DNA of 10,127 bases from an uncultured Eubacteriales bacterium (GTDB lineage: Bacteria > Bacillota > Clostridia > UBA1381): NCBI GenBank assembly GCA_900556575.1, contig USPO01000035.1:1-10127 (forward strand), read 5' to 3'. The stretch's first letter is position 1. Every line of letters begins with the position of its first letter. The notes below the pieces were generated by a model. It was not told where the DNA came from and searched no databases. It saw nothing but the letters and a program-made list of their open reading frames with translations. The translations under genes were made by a program, and so were the position numbers. Shown piece by piece: positions 1-6,307 of this stretch.

Positions 1-2
1 CG

Positions 3-1415
3 TCAGGCAGAGCGGAAAATAACGTTATTGTTATAGATGATGCTGCTGCCGAGAAGATTAAGAACAGCGTTGAGGAAGACGATGACAGTGCTTTGCTTTA
101 CGAAGGAACTGCCGCAGCGAACTTTTTTGACTATGGAACTAATTCGAGATATGCATATCAGGATATGCTTAAGCGTGATAATGCCGAAAACAAAAGAAAG
201 CTTTATGATACTTTATATGACTTATGTGTTTCATTTGAGAATAATAGGAAAAATATAAGTCCGGTGATAATTCGTGTAAATGGTGAACCTAAAACATATT
301 ATCCTATTGAAATATGTAATTTGGAGTATGATATTTCATTCAGTGAGGTATCAGAGGTTTATTTTCCGTTTATGTATGATCACCCGGAGTTTTATTGGCT
401 GGATTTGAGCATTTTAACCGGCGGTGATGTGATTAATAATAAAGCTAAGCAGATTTATGTCTGTGCCGGAGATGATTGCGCATCCGGAGCAGAGAGAAAC
501 TCTTATGATACAGTATTTGATACAAAGCTTACGGAGTGGCTGGATGATATAAGAAACAGAGATTTTTGCTGCAATTATACAATAGCTGAATATTTGCAGA
601 ACTTCATCTGTGACGAGGTTAAATACGGCTATGATGATGACGGAGTAGCGCTTGATACTCATTATGCACATACAATAATGGGTGTATTGGATGATAATCC
701 GGAAACAGACGCTGTATGTGAAGGATATGCAAAGACCTTCAGACTTGCGTTGAATGCATTGGGAGTAGAAAATGCGTATGGAGTAAGTAAAACTCATGCA
801 TGGAACTATATTATACTTGATGATAAATATTATAGTGTTGATGTCACATGGGATGATAATGATTTTGACAGGCATAGATATTTTGCAAAGGGAACAAAAG
901 TGTTTAACAAAGATGAGGATCATATACTTTTAAATTCTCAAAGTACAGGAAAGTATTTCTTATATGATATTCCCGAATTGGCAGAGGAGGATTATATTCA
1001 TGTATGTTCTGCTGAAACAACAGAACCGATAGAACCGACGGGAACACCGGAACAGGAAGACCCGGCAGACCCGACAGAAACACTTGAACCAACAGAAACA
1101 GCAGAGCCGACAGAAACAGAACCATATGCATCAATAAAGCAAATCGATATGAAGGATGATGACGGAAATGATTTGGCAGGCTTTGAATTTGAATGGGAGA
1201 ATGTTCCGCAGAAAAGCTCGATATATGCTGCATTCTACGATGAAAATAACAGAATAACGAGAGTTGTAAGCATATCTGTTCCAGAGCCGGAGAAGTATAA
1301 TAGATGGGAAAAAGGATTTGAGTATCAGCAAGGATACGAGACTTCAGCTCATGCAATGATTATGACAAAGGAATTTGAGCCTTTATGCAGCAGTATTGCA
1401 GCAGAGTTAAAATAA
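3..1415 (+). CDS. Transglutaminase-like surface or secreted protein, 5' partial
   Basis: The frame is open to the left edge, so the true start and any signal peptide lie outside; the first full codon is at 3. The core is a transglutaminase-fold (Transglut_core type) domain. The catalytic triad can be read directly: Cys at 717-719 in VCEGYAKTF, His at 795-797 in THAWNYI and Asp at 840-842 in VDVTWDD, with the usual spacing. A helix like those preceding the Cys in this family (IAEYLQNFICDEVKYGY) is also present. After the domain comes a Pro/Thr/Glu-rich linker (about 1016-1128) with repeated PTET units, then a C-terminal domain of about 95 residues with the pattern YAAFYDENNR. Linkers of this kind are typical of extracellular clostridial proteins. 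Members may act as proteases, crosslinkers or peptidoglycan-associated enzymes; the substrate here cannot be told. It ends 45 bases before hisH and is probably functionally unrelated to it. Confidence 0.85.
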   Translation, partial: SGRAENNVIVIDDAAAEKIKNSVEEDDDSALLYEGTAAANFFDYGTNSRYAYQDMLKRDNAENKRKLYDTLYDLCVSFENNRKNISPVIIRVNGEPKTYYPIEICNLEYDISFSEVSEVYFPFMYDHPEFYWLDLSILTGGDVINNKAKQIYVCAGDDCASGAERNSYDTVFDTKLTEWLDDIRNRDFCCNYTIAEYLQNFICDEVKYGYDDDGVALDTHYAHTIMGVLDDNPETDAVCEGYAKTFRLALNALGVENAYGVSKTHAWNYIILDDKYYSVDVTWDDNDFDRHRYFAKGTKVFNKDEDHILLNSQSTGKYFLYDIPELAEEDYIHVCSAETTEPIEPTGTPEQEDPADPTETLEPTETAEPTETEPYASIKQIDMKDDDGNDLAGFEFEWENVPQKSSIYAAFYDENNRITRVVSISVPEPEKYNRWEKGFEYQQGYETSAHAMIMTKEFEPLCSSIAAELK

Positions 1416-1427
1416 AAATACACAAAC

Positions 1428-1441
1428 GGAGATTATTCTCC
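1428..1441 (+). other. Small hairpin before hisH
   Basis: The arms GGAGA and TCTCC are perfectly complementary around a TTAT loop. There is no T-run after it, so it is not a standard intrinsic terminator. It lies between the transglutaminase-like gene and the hisH ribosome binding site (AAAGGA, about 1446-1451) and may only be a weak mRNA structure. Confidence 0.3.
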
Positions 1442-1460
1442 CAAGAAAGGAAACTAAAAG

Positions 1461-2060
1461 ATGATTGCAATAATAGATTACGGTGCGGGAAACCTGCACA
1501 GTGTTAAGAATGCACTTGATTATATAGGTGCTGAATGTGAAATAACGTCATCAGCAGAAAAGATACTTGAGGCAGACGCTGTAATTCTGCCGGGAGTCGG
1601 AGCGTTCGGCGACTGTATGAGAAATTTGGAAAAAGCCGGACTTATAGATGTTGTAAAAACTGCAGCTAAGAGCGGAAAGCCGTTTTTGGGAATTTGTCTC
1701 GGTTTACAGCTTATGTTTGAGGAAAGCGAGGAGACACCGGGAGTTAAGGGACTTGGAATATTTAAAGGCAAAGTTGTAAAAATACCGGACTGCGGTCTTA
1801 AAATTCCGCATATGGGCTGGAACAGTATTAAACTTGAAAAGGAAAGCAGACTGTTCGAGGATAATTCCTTTGTTTACTTTGTTCATTCATACTATATTCA
1901 GCCGGAGGATAAGAGTATAGTAAGTGCTTCGGCTGAATATGGCACTAAGCTTGATGTAGCGGTTGAGAGCGGCAATGTATTTGCCGCACAGTTCCATCCG
2001 GAAAAGAGCGGTGAAGAGGGTATGAAGATACTAAGAAAATTCGTGGGTTTAATAAAGTAA
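1461..2060 (+). CDS. hisH: Imidazole glycerol phosphate synthase, glutaminase subunit HisH
   Basis: This class I glutamine amidotransferase releases ammonia from glutamine and passes it to HisF for histidine biosynthesis in the cytoplasm. At 199 residues it has the normal family length. Visible motifs are the N-terminal IDYGAGNLHSV, the oxyanion-strand PGVGAF (44-49), the nucleophile Cys79 in LGICLGLQL, HMGWN (117-121), HSYY (142-145), and the His179/Glu181 pair in QFHPEKSG. All catalytic residues are intact. The ATG at 1461 is preceded by AAGAAAGGA at a good distance. hisF follows after 18 bases, so the two subunits are made together. In many Firmicutes his operons hisA lies between hisH and hisF; here it does not. 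Confidence 0.97.
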   Translation: MIAIIDYGAGNLHSVKNALDYIGAECEITSSAEKILEADAVILPGVGAFGDCMRNLEKAGLIDVVKTAAKSGKPFLGICLGLQLMFEESEETPGVKGLGIFKGKVVKIPDCGLKIPHMGWNSIKLEKESRLFEDNSFVYFVHSYYIQPEDKSIVSASAEYGTKLDVAVESGNVFAAQFHPEKSGEEGMKILRKFVGLIK

Positions 2061-2078
2061 TGAAAGGAAATTACGGAT

Positions 2079-2843
2079 ATGTATGCAAAGAGAATAATCC
2101 CTTGCCTTGATGTAAAAAACGGCAGAGTGGTAAAGGGTGTGAATTTTGTTAATTTAATAGATGCCGGAGATCCGGTCGAATGTGCAAAGGTATATGATAA
2201 GGCAGGAGCTGATGAGCTTGTATTTTTGGATATAACCGCTTCGTCGGATGCAAGAGAAACGGTAACGGATATGGTTAATGCGGTAGCAAGAAATGTATTT
2301 ATTCCGTTTACGGTCGGCGGAGGCATCCGAACTGTTGAGGATTTCAGAAGAATTTTAAATGCCGGTGCCGATAAGGTTTCAATAAACAGTTCAGCTATTA
2401 AAAATCCGCAGCTTATCACAGACGCAGCAGAAAAATTCGGCAGACAGTGTGTTGTTGTTGCAATTGATGCGAAAAAACGTGAGGATGGCAGCGGCTGGGA
2501 TGTTTATTTGAACGGCGGACGAGTAAATACAGGAATAGATGCCGTAGAATGGGCAAAAAGAGCTGAGGAACTCGGAGCGGGAGAAATACTTTTGACAAGT
2601 ATGGACTGTGACGGAACAAAAGCAGGCTATGATATTGAACTGACAAGAATAATAAGCGAAAATGCGGGAATACCTGTAATAGCGTCAGGCGGTGCGGGCA
2701 AGATGGAGCATTTTCTTGAGGCGTTCAGAGATGCAAAGGCAGATGCTGTTCTTGCTGCAAGTCTGTTCCATTTCAGAGAAATTGAAATTATGGATTTGAA
2801 AAAGTATCTTAGTGAGAACGGAGAGCCGGTCAGAATTAATTAG
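2079..2843 (+). CDS. hisF: Imidazole glycerol phosphate synthase, cyclase subunit HisF
   Basis: HisF uses ammonia from HisH to convert PRFAR to imidazole glycerol phosphate and AICAR, linking histidine and purine synthesis. The 254-residue length and (beta/alpha)8-barrel features match the family: IIPCLDVKNGRVVKG with catalytic Asp11, VGGGIRT phosphate loop (79-85), VVVAIDAK with the second catalytic acid Asp130, NGGR (145-148), TSMDCDGTK with Asp176, and the C-terminal phosphate loop ASGGAGK (202-208). A GAAAGGAAA ribosome binding site lies just upstream. All key residues are present, so it should be an active partner of the adjacent HisH. No hisI or hisE follows; the next gene encodes a membrane protein. 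Confidence 0.97.
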   Translation: MYAKRIIPCLDVKNGRVVKGVNFVNLIDAGDPVECAKVYDKAGADELVFLDITASSDARETVTDMVNAVARNVFIPFTVGGGIRTVEDFRRILNAGADKVSINSSAIKNPQLITDAAEKFGRQCVVVAIDAKKREDGSGWDVYLNGGRVNTGIDAVEWAKRAEELGAGEILLTSMDCDGTKAGYDIELTRIISENAGIPVIASGGAGKMEHFLEAFRDAKADAVLAASLFHFREIEIMDLKKYLSENGEPVRIN

Positions 2844-2884
2844 AAATATATTTTCTAAATATTGAGAGGAGTATTTATTTTTTA

Positions 2885-3301
2885 ATGGCAAGAAAATCTT
2901 TAAAGAAAAAGAGAGGATTTATAGAAACAAGCAAGTTTTCTATGGAAGACTCTAAAATGTATATAGTAGCGGCAATTATATGCTTTCATATTTTACCGCT
3001 GTTCTTTGTGTTTATGGGAGAAACAGGTCAGACAATTCTTTGGCAAGTATTTTGGACGCTGCTTAATCCTATATTGATATTTTGTATATGCTGTTTCCAT
3101 GCGTGCCGCCTTGGATTTTGCGTAAAATTTCCGCTTATAACCGGAGTACTTGCGATTATGTCGGTTATTATGTACTATCAGTCGGCGGAAGCCACCGGAA
3201 TGGTTGCCGGTGTTATGATTTCGGTTGGTGTATATATGATTTTGTCATTCGGCGCAGAGGCGGTCGGAGGACTGCTTAAACGCATGATTGGAGGAATATA
3301 A
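2885..3301 (+). CDS. Hypothetical four-helix membrane protein
   Basis: I do not recognise a family. The 138-residue product has a strongly basic N-terminus (MARKSLKKKR) and four hydrophobic stretches at about residues 25-45, 50-72, 80-98 and 104-124, suggesting a small integral membrane protein with a cytoplasmic basic N-tail. Cysteines cluster in the second helix and the loop after it (CICCFHACRLGFC). The likely ribosome binding site AGGAG (2867-2871) is 13 bases from the ATG, which is longer than usual and separated by a T-rich run, so translation may be weak. The stop codon overlaps the start of the next gene by one base (TAATG), so the two are probably translationally coupled and may work together. 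Codon use matches the neighbours. Confidence 0.75.
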   Translation: MARKSLKKKRGFIETSKFSMEDSKMYIVAAIICFHILPLFFVFMGETGQTILWQVFWTLLNPILIFCICCFHACRLGFCVKFPLITGVLAIMSVIMYYQSAEATGMVAGVMISVGVYMILSFGAEAVGGLLKRMIGGI

Positions 3302-3828
3302 TGGAACAGGAGCTTCAGTCAAAGGAAAGCAAGCGTCTTGCCGGCGGAAGAACGGATACAAATCCGGAAAATTTAAAGGCATTGTACAAGATTTATTATC
3401 GTGAAAGCTGGAAAACAGCAAGAATAATACTGACAATTGTAGGTATAGTTTTGCTGGTTGTAGGAATAACAGCATATTTAAAGCATTTGCCGCTTGTATA
3501 TGCATTTGTGCCTGTTTGGATAGGTGCGGTTATGGTGATATATCCGAGAAATGCCTATAAAAAGCCATATAAAGAGGCTAAGAATGAAAAATCATCTATA
3601 TTCTTTGCCTTCTATGATAAGGGAATGACGGAAAAAACAGACGGCAGTCTTCAGCATTTTGATTATGATACAATGCATGAGGTAATCGAAACACCGAAGT
3701 ACTTCTTCTTTTTCCATAGCAGGAGAGAGGTAAGTATTCTTGAAAAATCGGGAATAAACAGAGGTACGGCGGATGGACTTGCATCAATATTGAAAATGAG
3801 AGTAAAAAAGTATAGAATAGTAAAGTGA
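3301..3828 (+). CDS. YcxB-like family membrane protein
   Basis: This 175-residue protein has a charged N-terminus, two membrane helices close together (about 41-60 and 63-82) and a soluble C-terminal half. The overall plan fits the YcxB-like family: helix pair, then a strand-rich domain with a phenylalanine- and tyrosine-rich stretch (YFFFFHSRREVSILEKSGI) and a closing helix (GTADGLASILKMRV). The Y-D-T-M-H-E-V-I-E-T-P block at 122-132 is the typical 'Y..i.ev.et' pattern of that domain. Function of the family is unknown to me; it is probably membrane-bound. The start overlaps the stop of the preceding membrane protein, and hflX begins three bases after its stop. Assignment is by pattern recognition, not search. 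Confidence 0.7.
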   Translation: MEQELQSKESKRLAGGRTDTNPENLKALYKIYYRESWKTARIILTIVGIVLLVVGITAYLKHLPLVYAFVPVWIGAVMVIYPRNAYKKPYKEAKNEKSSIFFAFYDKGMTEKTDGSLQHFDYDTMHEVIETPKYFFFFHSRREVSILEKSGINRGTADGLASILKMRVKKYRIVK

Positions 3829-3831
3829 TAT

Positions 3832-5091
3832 ATGGAAATTTTAGATAAAGAAAAAGAAAAGGTAATCCTTGCCGGAGTTCATACCGGACGAGTTGATTAT
3901 ATAAATGATACGACAGATGAGTCTATTGCCGAGCTTGAGGAACTTGTAGAAACAGCCGGAGGTGAGGTAATATGCTCTGTGATACAGAATAAGAGTGACC
4001 TTGAGGCGGGAACTTATATGGGCGAGGGAAAACTCATGGAGCTGAAAGAGGCGGTTGAGGTTTATAATGCTGATATGGTAGTATTTGATGATGAGCTTTC
4101 ACCGGTTCAGACAAGAAATATCACAGATTTGCTCGGAGTAAAGGTACTTGACCGTTCGTTGCTTATATTGGATATATTTGCAATGCGTGCAAAAAGCGGT
4201 GAGGGTAAACTTCAGGTTGAGCTTGCGCAGCTTAGGTACAGACTGCCAAGACTTAGGGGTCTGGGAACAGAGCTTTCAAGGATGGGTGCCGGAATAGGTA
4301 CAAGAGGTCCGGGTGAAAGCCGCCTTGAGTCAGACAGACGTCATATAATGCGTAGAATTGGTGCATTGGAGTCACAGATTAAGGAGCTGAAAAAGCACAG
4401 GAGTCTTATTCACGAACGCAGGCGTAAGGACGGTACAATAACGGCGGCTTTGGTTGGTTATACAAATGTAGGTAAATCGACTTTGCTTAATGCTTTGACA
4501 GATGCACAGGTGTTTGCGGAGGATAAGCTTTTTGCAACGCTTGACCCTACGTCAAGGGCAATTACACTTGATGATAACAGACAGATTTTGCTTGTTGATA
4601 CGGTTGGATTTATAAGAAAACTGCCGCATCACCTTATAGAGGCATTTAAATCAACTCTTGAAGAGGCGGTTGTTGCCGATGTTATTATTCATGTTATAGA
4701 CTCGTCAAGTCCTGAGATGGATAATCAGATTAAGGTTGTTGAGAATGTATTAAATGATATAGGGGCGGCGGGAAAGCCCGAGCTGTATGTGTTTAATAAG
4801 TGCGATAAAAACGGCAGACCGGCAATTATGAGGAGCGGAAATAATGTTTATATAAGTGCTAAGACGCATGAAAATCTTGACGGCTTTATTGCTGCATTGG
4901 CGGATACCGCTCCGGGAGCAAAAAAACGTGTTAAAGCTGTAATTCCGTACAGTGAAGGGCAGCTTGTGAGTGAACTTCATGATAATCAGAAAGTTATAAG
5001 TGAAAATTACGGTGCGGAGGGTACCGAAATGGAGCTTATGGTAGATGAAATTATGTTTAAGAAAATACATTCTTATTTAGTGGAGGAATGA
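3832..5091 (+). CDS. hflX: GTPase HflX
   Basis: HflX is a cytoplasmic GTPase that binds the 50S subunit and splits stalled or stress-inactivated 70S ribosomes. The 419-residue length is normal. The N-terminal HflX domain contains TYMGEGKLMEL and the PVQTRN segment; a linker helix region holds LPRLRGLGTELSRMGAGIG and RGPGESRLE. The G domain shows G1 GYTNVGKST (209-217), G2-like DPTSR (238-242), G3 DTVG (256-259), G4 NKCD (322-325) and G5 ISAK (341-344). A C-terminal domain follows (IPYSEGQLVSELH). No good ribosome binding site precedes the ATG; it starts three bases after the upstream stop, so translation probably depends on coupling. Its own 3' end carries the GGAGG site for the next gene. 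Confidence 0.96.
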   Translation: MEILDKEKEKVILAGVHTGRVDYINDTTDESIAELEELVETAGGEVICSVIQNKSDLEAGTYMGEGKLMELKEAVEVYNADMVVFDDELSPVQTRNITDLLGVKVLDRSLLILDIFAMRAKSGEGKLQVELAQLRYRLPRLRGLGTELSRMGAGIGTRGPGESRLESDRRHIMRRIGALESQIKELKKHRSLIHERRRKDGTITAALVGYTNVGKSTLLNALTDAQVFAEDKLFATLDPTSRAITLDDNRQILLVDTVGFIRKLPHHLIEAFKSTLEEAVVADVIIHVIDSSSPEMDNQIKVVENVLNDIGAAGKPELYVFNKCDKNGRPAIMRSGNNVYISAKTHENLDGFIAALADTAPGAKKRVKAVIPYSEGQLVSELHDNQKVISENYGAEGTEMELMVDEIMFKKIHSYLVEE

Positions 5092-5092
5092 A

Positions 5093-5734
5093 ATGTCAAA
5101 AAAGGATTGCTATAAGACAGTTGAGCGAGAGGCTCAGGCAATGCTTGTAGAGAAAAAGTCAAAGTTTATAGCGAATGTAAAGCCTGTAAGCACCGAGGCG
5201 GAGGCATTGGAATATTTGGCTGCAATGCGATCAAAATATTCCGATGCAAGGCATAATGTATATGCCTATGTAATAGATGAAAACAATATCTTCCGTTACA
5301 GTGATGACGGAGAACCGGGAGGAACGGCAGGTATGCCTGTACTTGATGCGATCAGAAAGCCGGGGCTTGTGGATGTTGCTGTTGTAGTCACGAGATATTT
5401 CGGAGGTACTCTTTTGGGTACGGGCGGACTTGTTCATGCATACAGTTCATCGGCAAGAGACGGACTTCTTGCGGCACAGCCTATCATAAGAGAAAAATGC
5501 AATATTGTTGATGTTAAGGTTGACTATACTCTTGTCGGAAAAATCCAGTATATGCTGTCGCAGGATGGATATACTACGGAAGATACGATATATGAAAACG
5601 AAGTGACATTTAAGGTAGTATGTTCGCTTGATGATACGGATGCGTTTATTGCAAAGGTAGTGGATTTGACAAGCGGCAAGGCTATATGTAAGGTCAGCGA
5701 TAAAAAATATGTAAGTAAAAAAATTGACAGCTGA
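5093..5734 (+). CDS. YigZ/IMPACT family protein
   Basis: This is a two-domain protein of the bacterial YigZ (YvyE, UPF0029/IMPACT) family, of normal length at 213 residues. The N-terminal domain contains the family signatures DARHNVYAYV (51-60), DDGEPGGTAGMP (71-82) and RYFGGTLLGTGGL (101-113). The C-terminal part (about 138-200) fits the DUF1949 ferredoxin-like domain that resembles elongation factor G domain V. Eukaryotic IMPACT acts on translational control, but the biochemical role of the bacterial proteins is not settled. The ATG lies one base after the hflX stop, with GTGGAGGAATG as ribosome binding site inside the end of hflX, so the two are co-translated. Pairing with HflX fits a shared ribosome-related role, which is an inference. 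Confidence 0.93.
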   Translation: MSKKDCYKTVEREAQAMLVEKKSKFIANVKPVSTEAEALEYLAAMRSKYSDARHNVYAYVIDENNIFRYSDDGEPGGTAGMPVLDAIRKPGLVDVAVVVTRYFGGTLLGTGGLVHAYSSSARDGLLAAQPIIREKCNIVDVKVDYTLVGKIQYMLSQDGYTTEDTIYENEVTFKVVCSLDDTDAFIAKVVDLTSGKAICKVSDKKYVSKKIDS

Positions 5735-5737
5735 ATA

Positions 5738-5773
5738 ATTAATAAGAAAATGATTGGATTTATTAATGCCAAT
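5738..5773 (+). repeat. A/T-rich inverted repeats between yigZ and trxA
   Basis: ATTAATAA (5738-5745) is complementary to TTATTAAT (5760-5767). A second, overlapping pair, ATTGG (5753-5757) with CCAAT (5769-5773), could not form at the same time. Stems are almost all A/T and no T-run follows, so a terminator for yigZ is not supported; the structure may be incidental. Confidence 0.25.
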
Positions 5774-5782
5774 TCATAAACA

Positions 5783-5799
5783 GACAATTTATAATTGTC
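5783..5799 (+). promoter_or_regulatory. Palindrome over probable trxA -10 box
   Basis: GACAATT and AATTGTC are perfect 7-base arms around a TAT spacer. The consensus -10 hexamer TATAAT is exactly 5790-5795 inside it. No good -35 hexamer is found 16-18 bases upstream. A trxA transcript would start near 5802, giving a short leader that contains the ribosome binding site TAGGAGG. A protein bound to the palindrome would block the promoter, so it is a candidate operator; chance in A/T-rich DNA is possible. Confidence 0.45.
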
Positions 5800-5826
5800 G
5801 AGTTAATATATAGGAGGAAAAAAACA

Positions 5827-6147
5827 ATGGAAATAACATTAAATTCTTCAAATTTTGACGGAGAGGTTATGAAGTCGGACAAGCCTGTGCTTGTTGATTT
5901 CTGGGCAGCATGGTGCGGTCCATGTCAGATGGTCGGACCTGTAATATCAGAGATTGCAGAGGAGTATGCCGGAAAGGCGAAGGTAGGAAAGGTAAACGTT
6001 GATGAAAACGGACCTTTATGTACAACCTATGGCATTGTATCAATTCCGACTGTTATTGTATTTGTAGACGGAAAGCCGGCAGAAAAGCTTGTAGGAGCTC
6101 ACAGCTTTGATGATTATGCTGATATATTGGATAAGTATGTGAAATAA
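5827..6147 (+). CDS. trxA: Thioredoxin
   Basis: Thioredoxin is the cytoplasmic dithiol-disulfide carrier, reduced by thioredoxin reductase and serving ribonucleotide reductase, peroxidases and other partners. The 106-residue product is a single domain of normal length. The active site WCGPC lies at 29-33 (DFWAAWCGPCQM), with the buried Asp at 24 in VLVDFW and the cis-proline at 74 in VSIPT. The usual DENP segment reads DENGPLCTTYGI, giving a third cysteine at 65, outside the redox site. The start is set by AGGAGGAAAAAAAC directly upstream. No reductase gene is adjacent, and the strong terminator just after the stop shows that trxA is the last gene of its transcript, probably monocistronic. 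Confidence 0.96.
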   Translation: MEITLNSSNFDGEVMKSDKPVLVDFWAAWCGPCQMVGPVISEIAEEYAGKAKVGKVNVDENGPLCTTYGIVSIPTVIVFVDGKPAEKLVGAHSFDDYADILDKYVK

Positions 6148-6156
6148 TTGAAAGTG

Positions 6157-6196
6157 AAAAGGTCATTTGCTGTTGATTTTTGCAAATGACCTTTTT
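6157..6196 (+). terminator. Intrinsic terminator after trxA
   Basis: A perfect 14-base stem (AAAAGGTCATTTGC with GCAAATGACCTTTT) encloses an 11-base loop, and the 3' arm ends in a T-run followed by AGTTTTTT. It begins nine bases after the trxA stop. The A-run at the left foot means it could also work on the - strand. Confidence 0.9.
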
Positions 6197-6241
6197 AGTT
6201 TTTAAATTTAATTGAAAGATATAAAGACAATAACAAATGGC

Positions 6242-6280
6242 TTGAAATCTATTGATTTTTATAATAAAATGTGATAAAAT
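6242..6280 (+). promoter_or_regulatory. Two overlapping promoters for the Rpn-like gene
   Basis: TTGAAA (6242-6247) is 17 bases from TAAAAT (6265-6270), each one mismatch from consensus. Ten bases on, TTGATT (6252-6257) is again 17 bases from a second TAAAAT (6275-6280), which also has an extended -10 TGA directly upstream. Either would give a short leader before the GGGAG ribosome binding site at 6294-6298. Confidence 0.6.
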
Positions 6281-6307
6281 AAATAAAAAAGACGGGAGAT
6301 GATACCG

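Noticed and set aside
37..258. Short + strand frame starting at 37
   Set aside because: It is out of frame with the transglutaminase-like protein, which is open through the same bases, and it has no recognisable features.
414..923. Open frame of 169 codons on the - strand within the transglutaminase-like gene
   Set aside because: It is antisense to a clearly conserved catalytic domain, its product is a low-complexity Ile/Cys-rich string with no recognisable motif, and no ribosome binding site was noted.
904..1356. Open frame of 150 codons on the - strand
   Set aside because: It mirrors the Pro/Thr/Glu linker of the + strand gene, which naturally gives long open antisense frames.
1898..2419. 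Open frame of 173 codons on the - strand over the hisH-hisF junction
   Set aside because: It is antisense to two intact conserved genes and shows only Ser/Thr-rich low-complexity sequence.
2841..2855. Palindrome AGAAA-TATAT-TTTCT after hisF as a terminator
   Set aside because: The stem is five A/T-rich pairs with no T-run directly after it, and the next gene starts shortly downstream, so termination is not supported.
2885..3828. Toxin-antitoxin pair suggested by two small overlapping genes
   Set aside because: Both products are integral membrane proteins with the second resembling YcxB; neither shows a toxin or DNA-binding antitoxin pattern.
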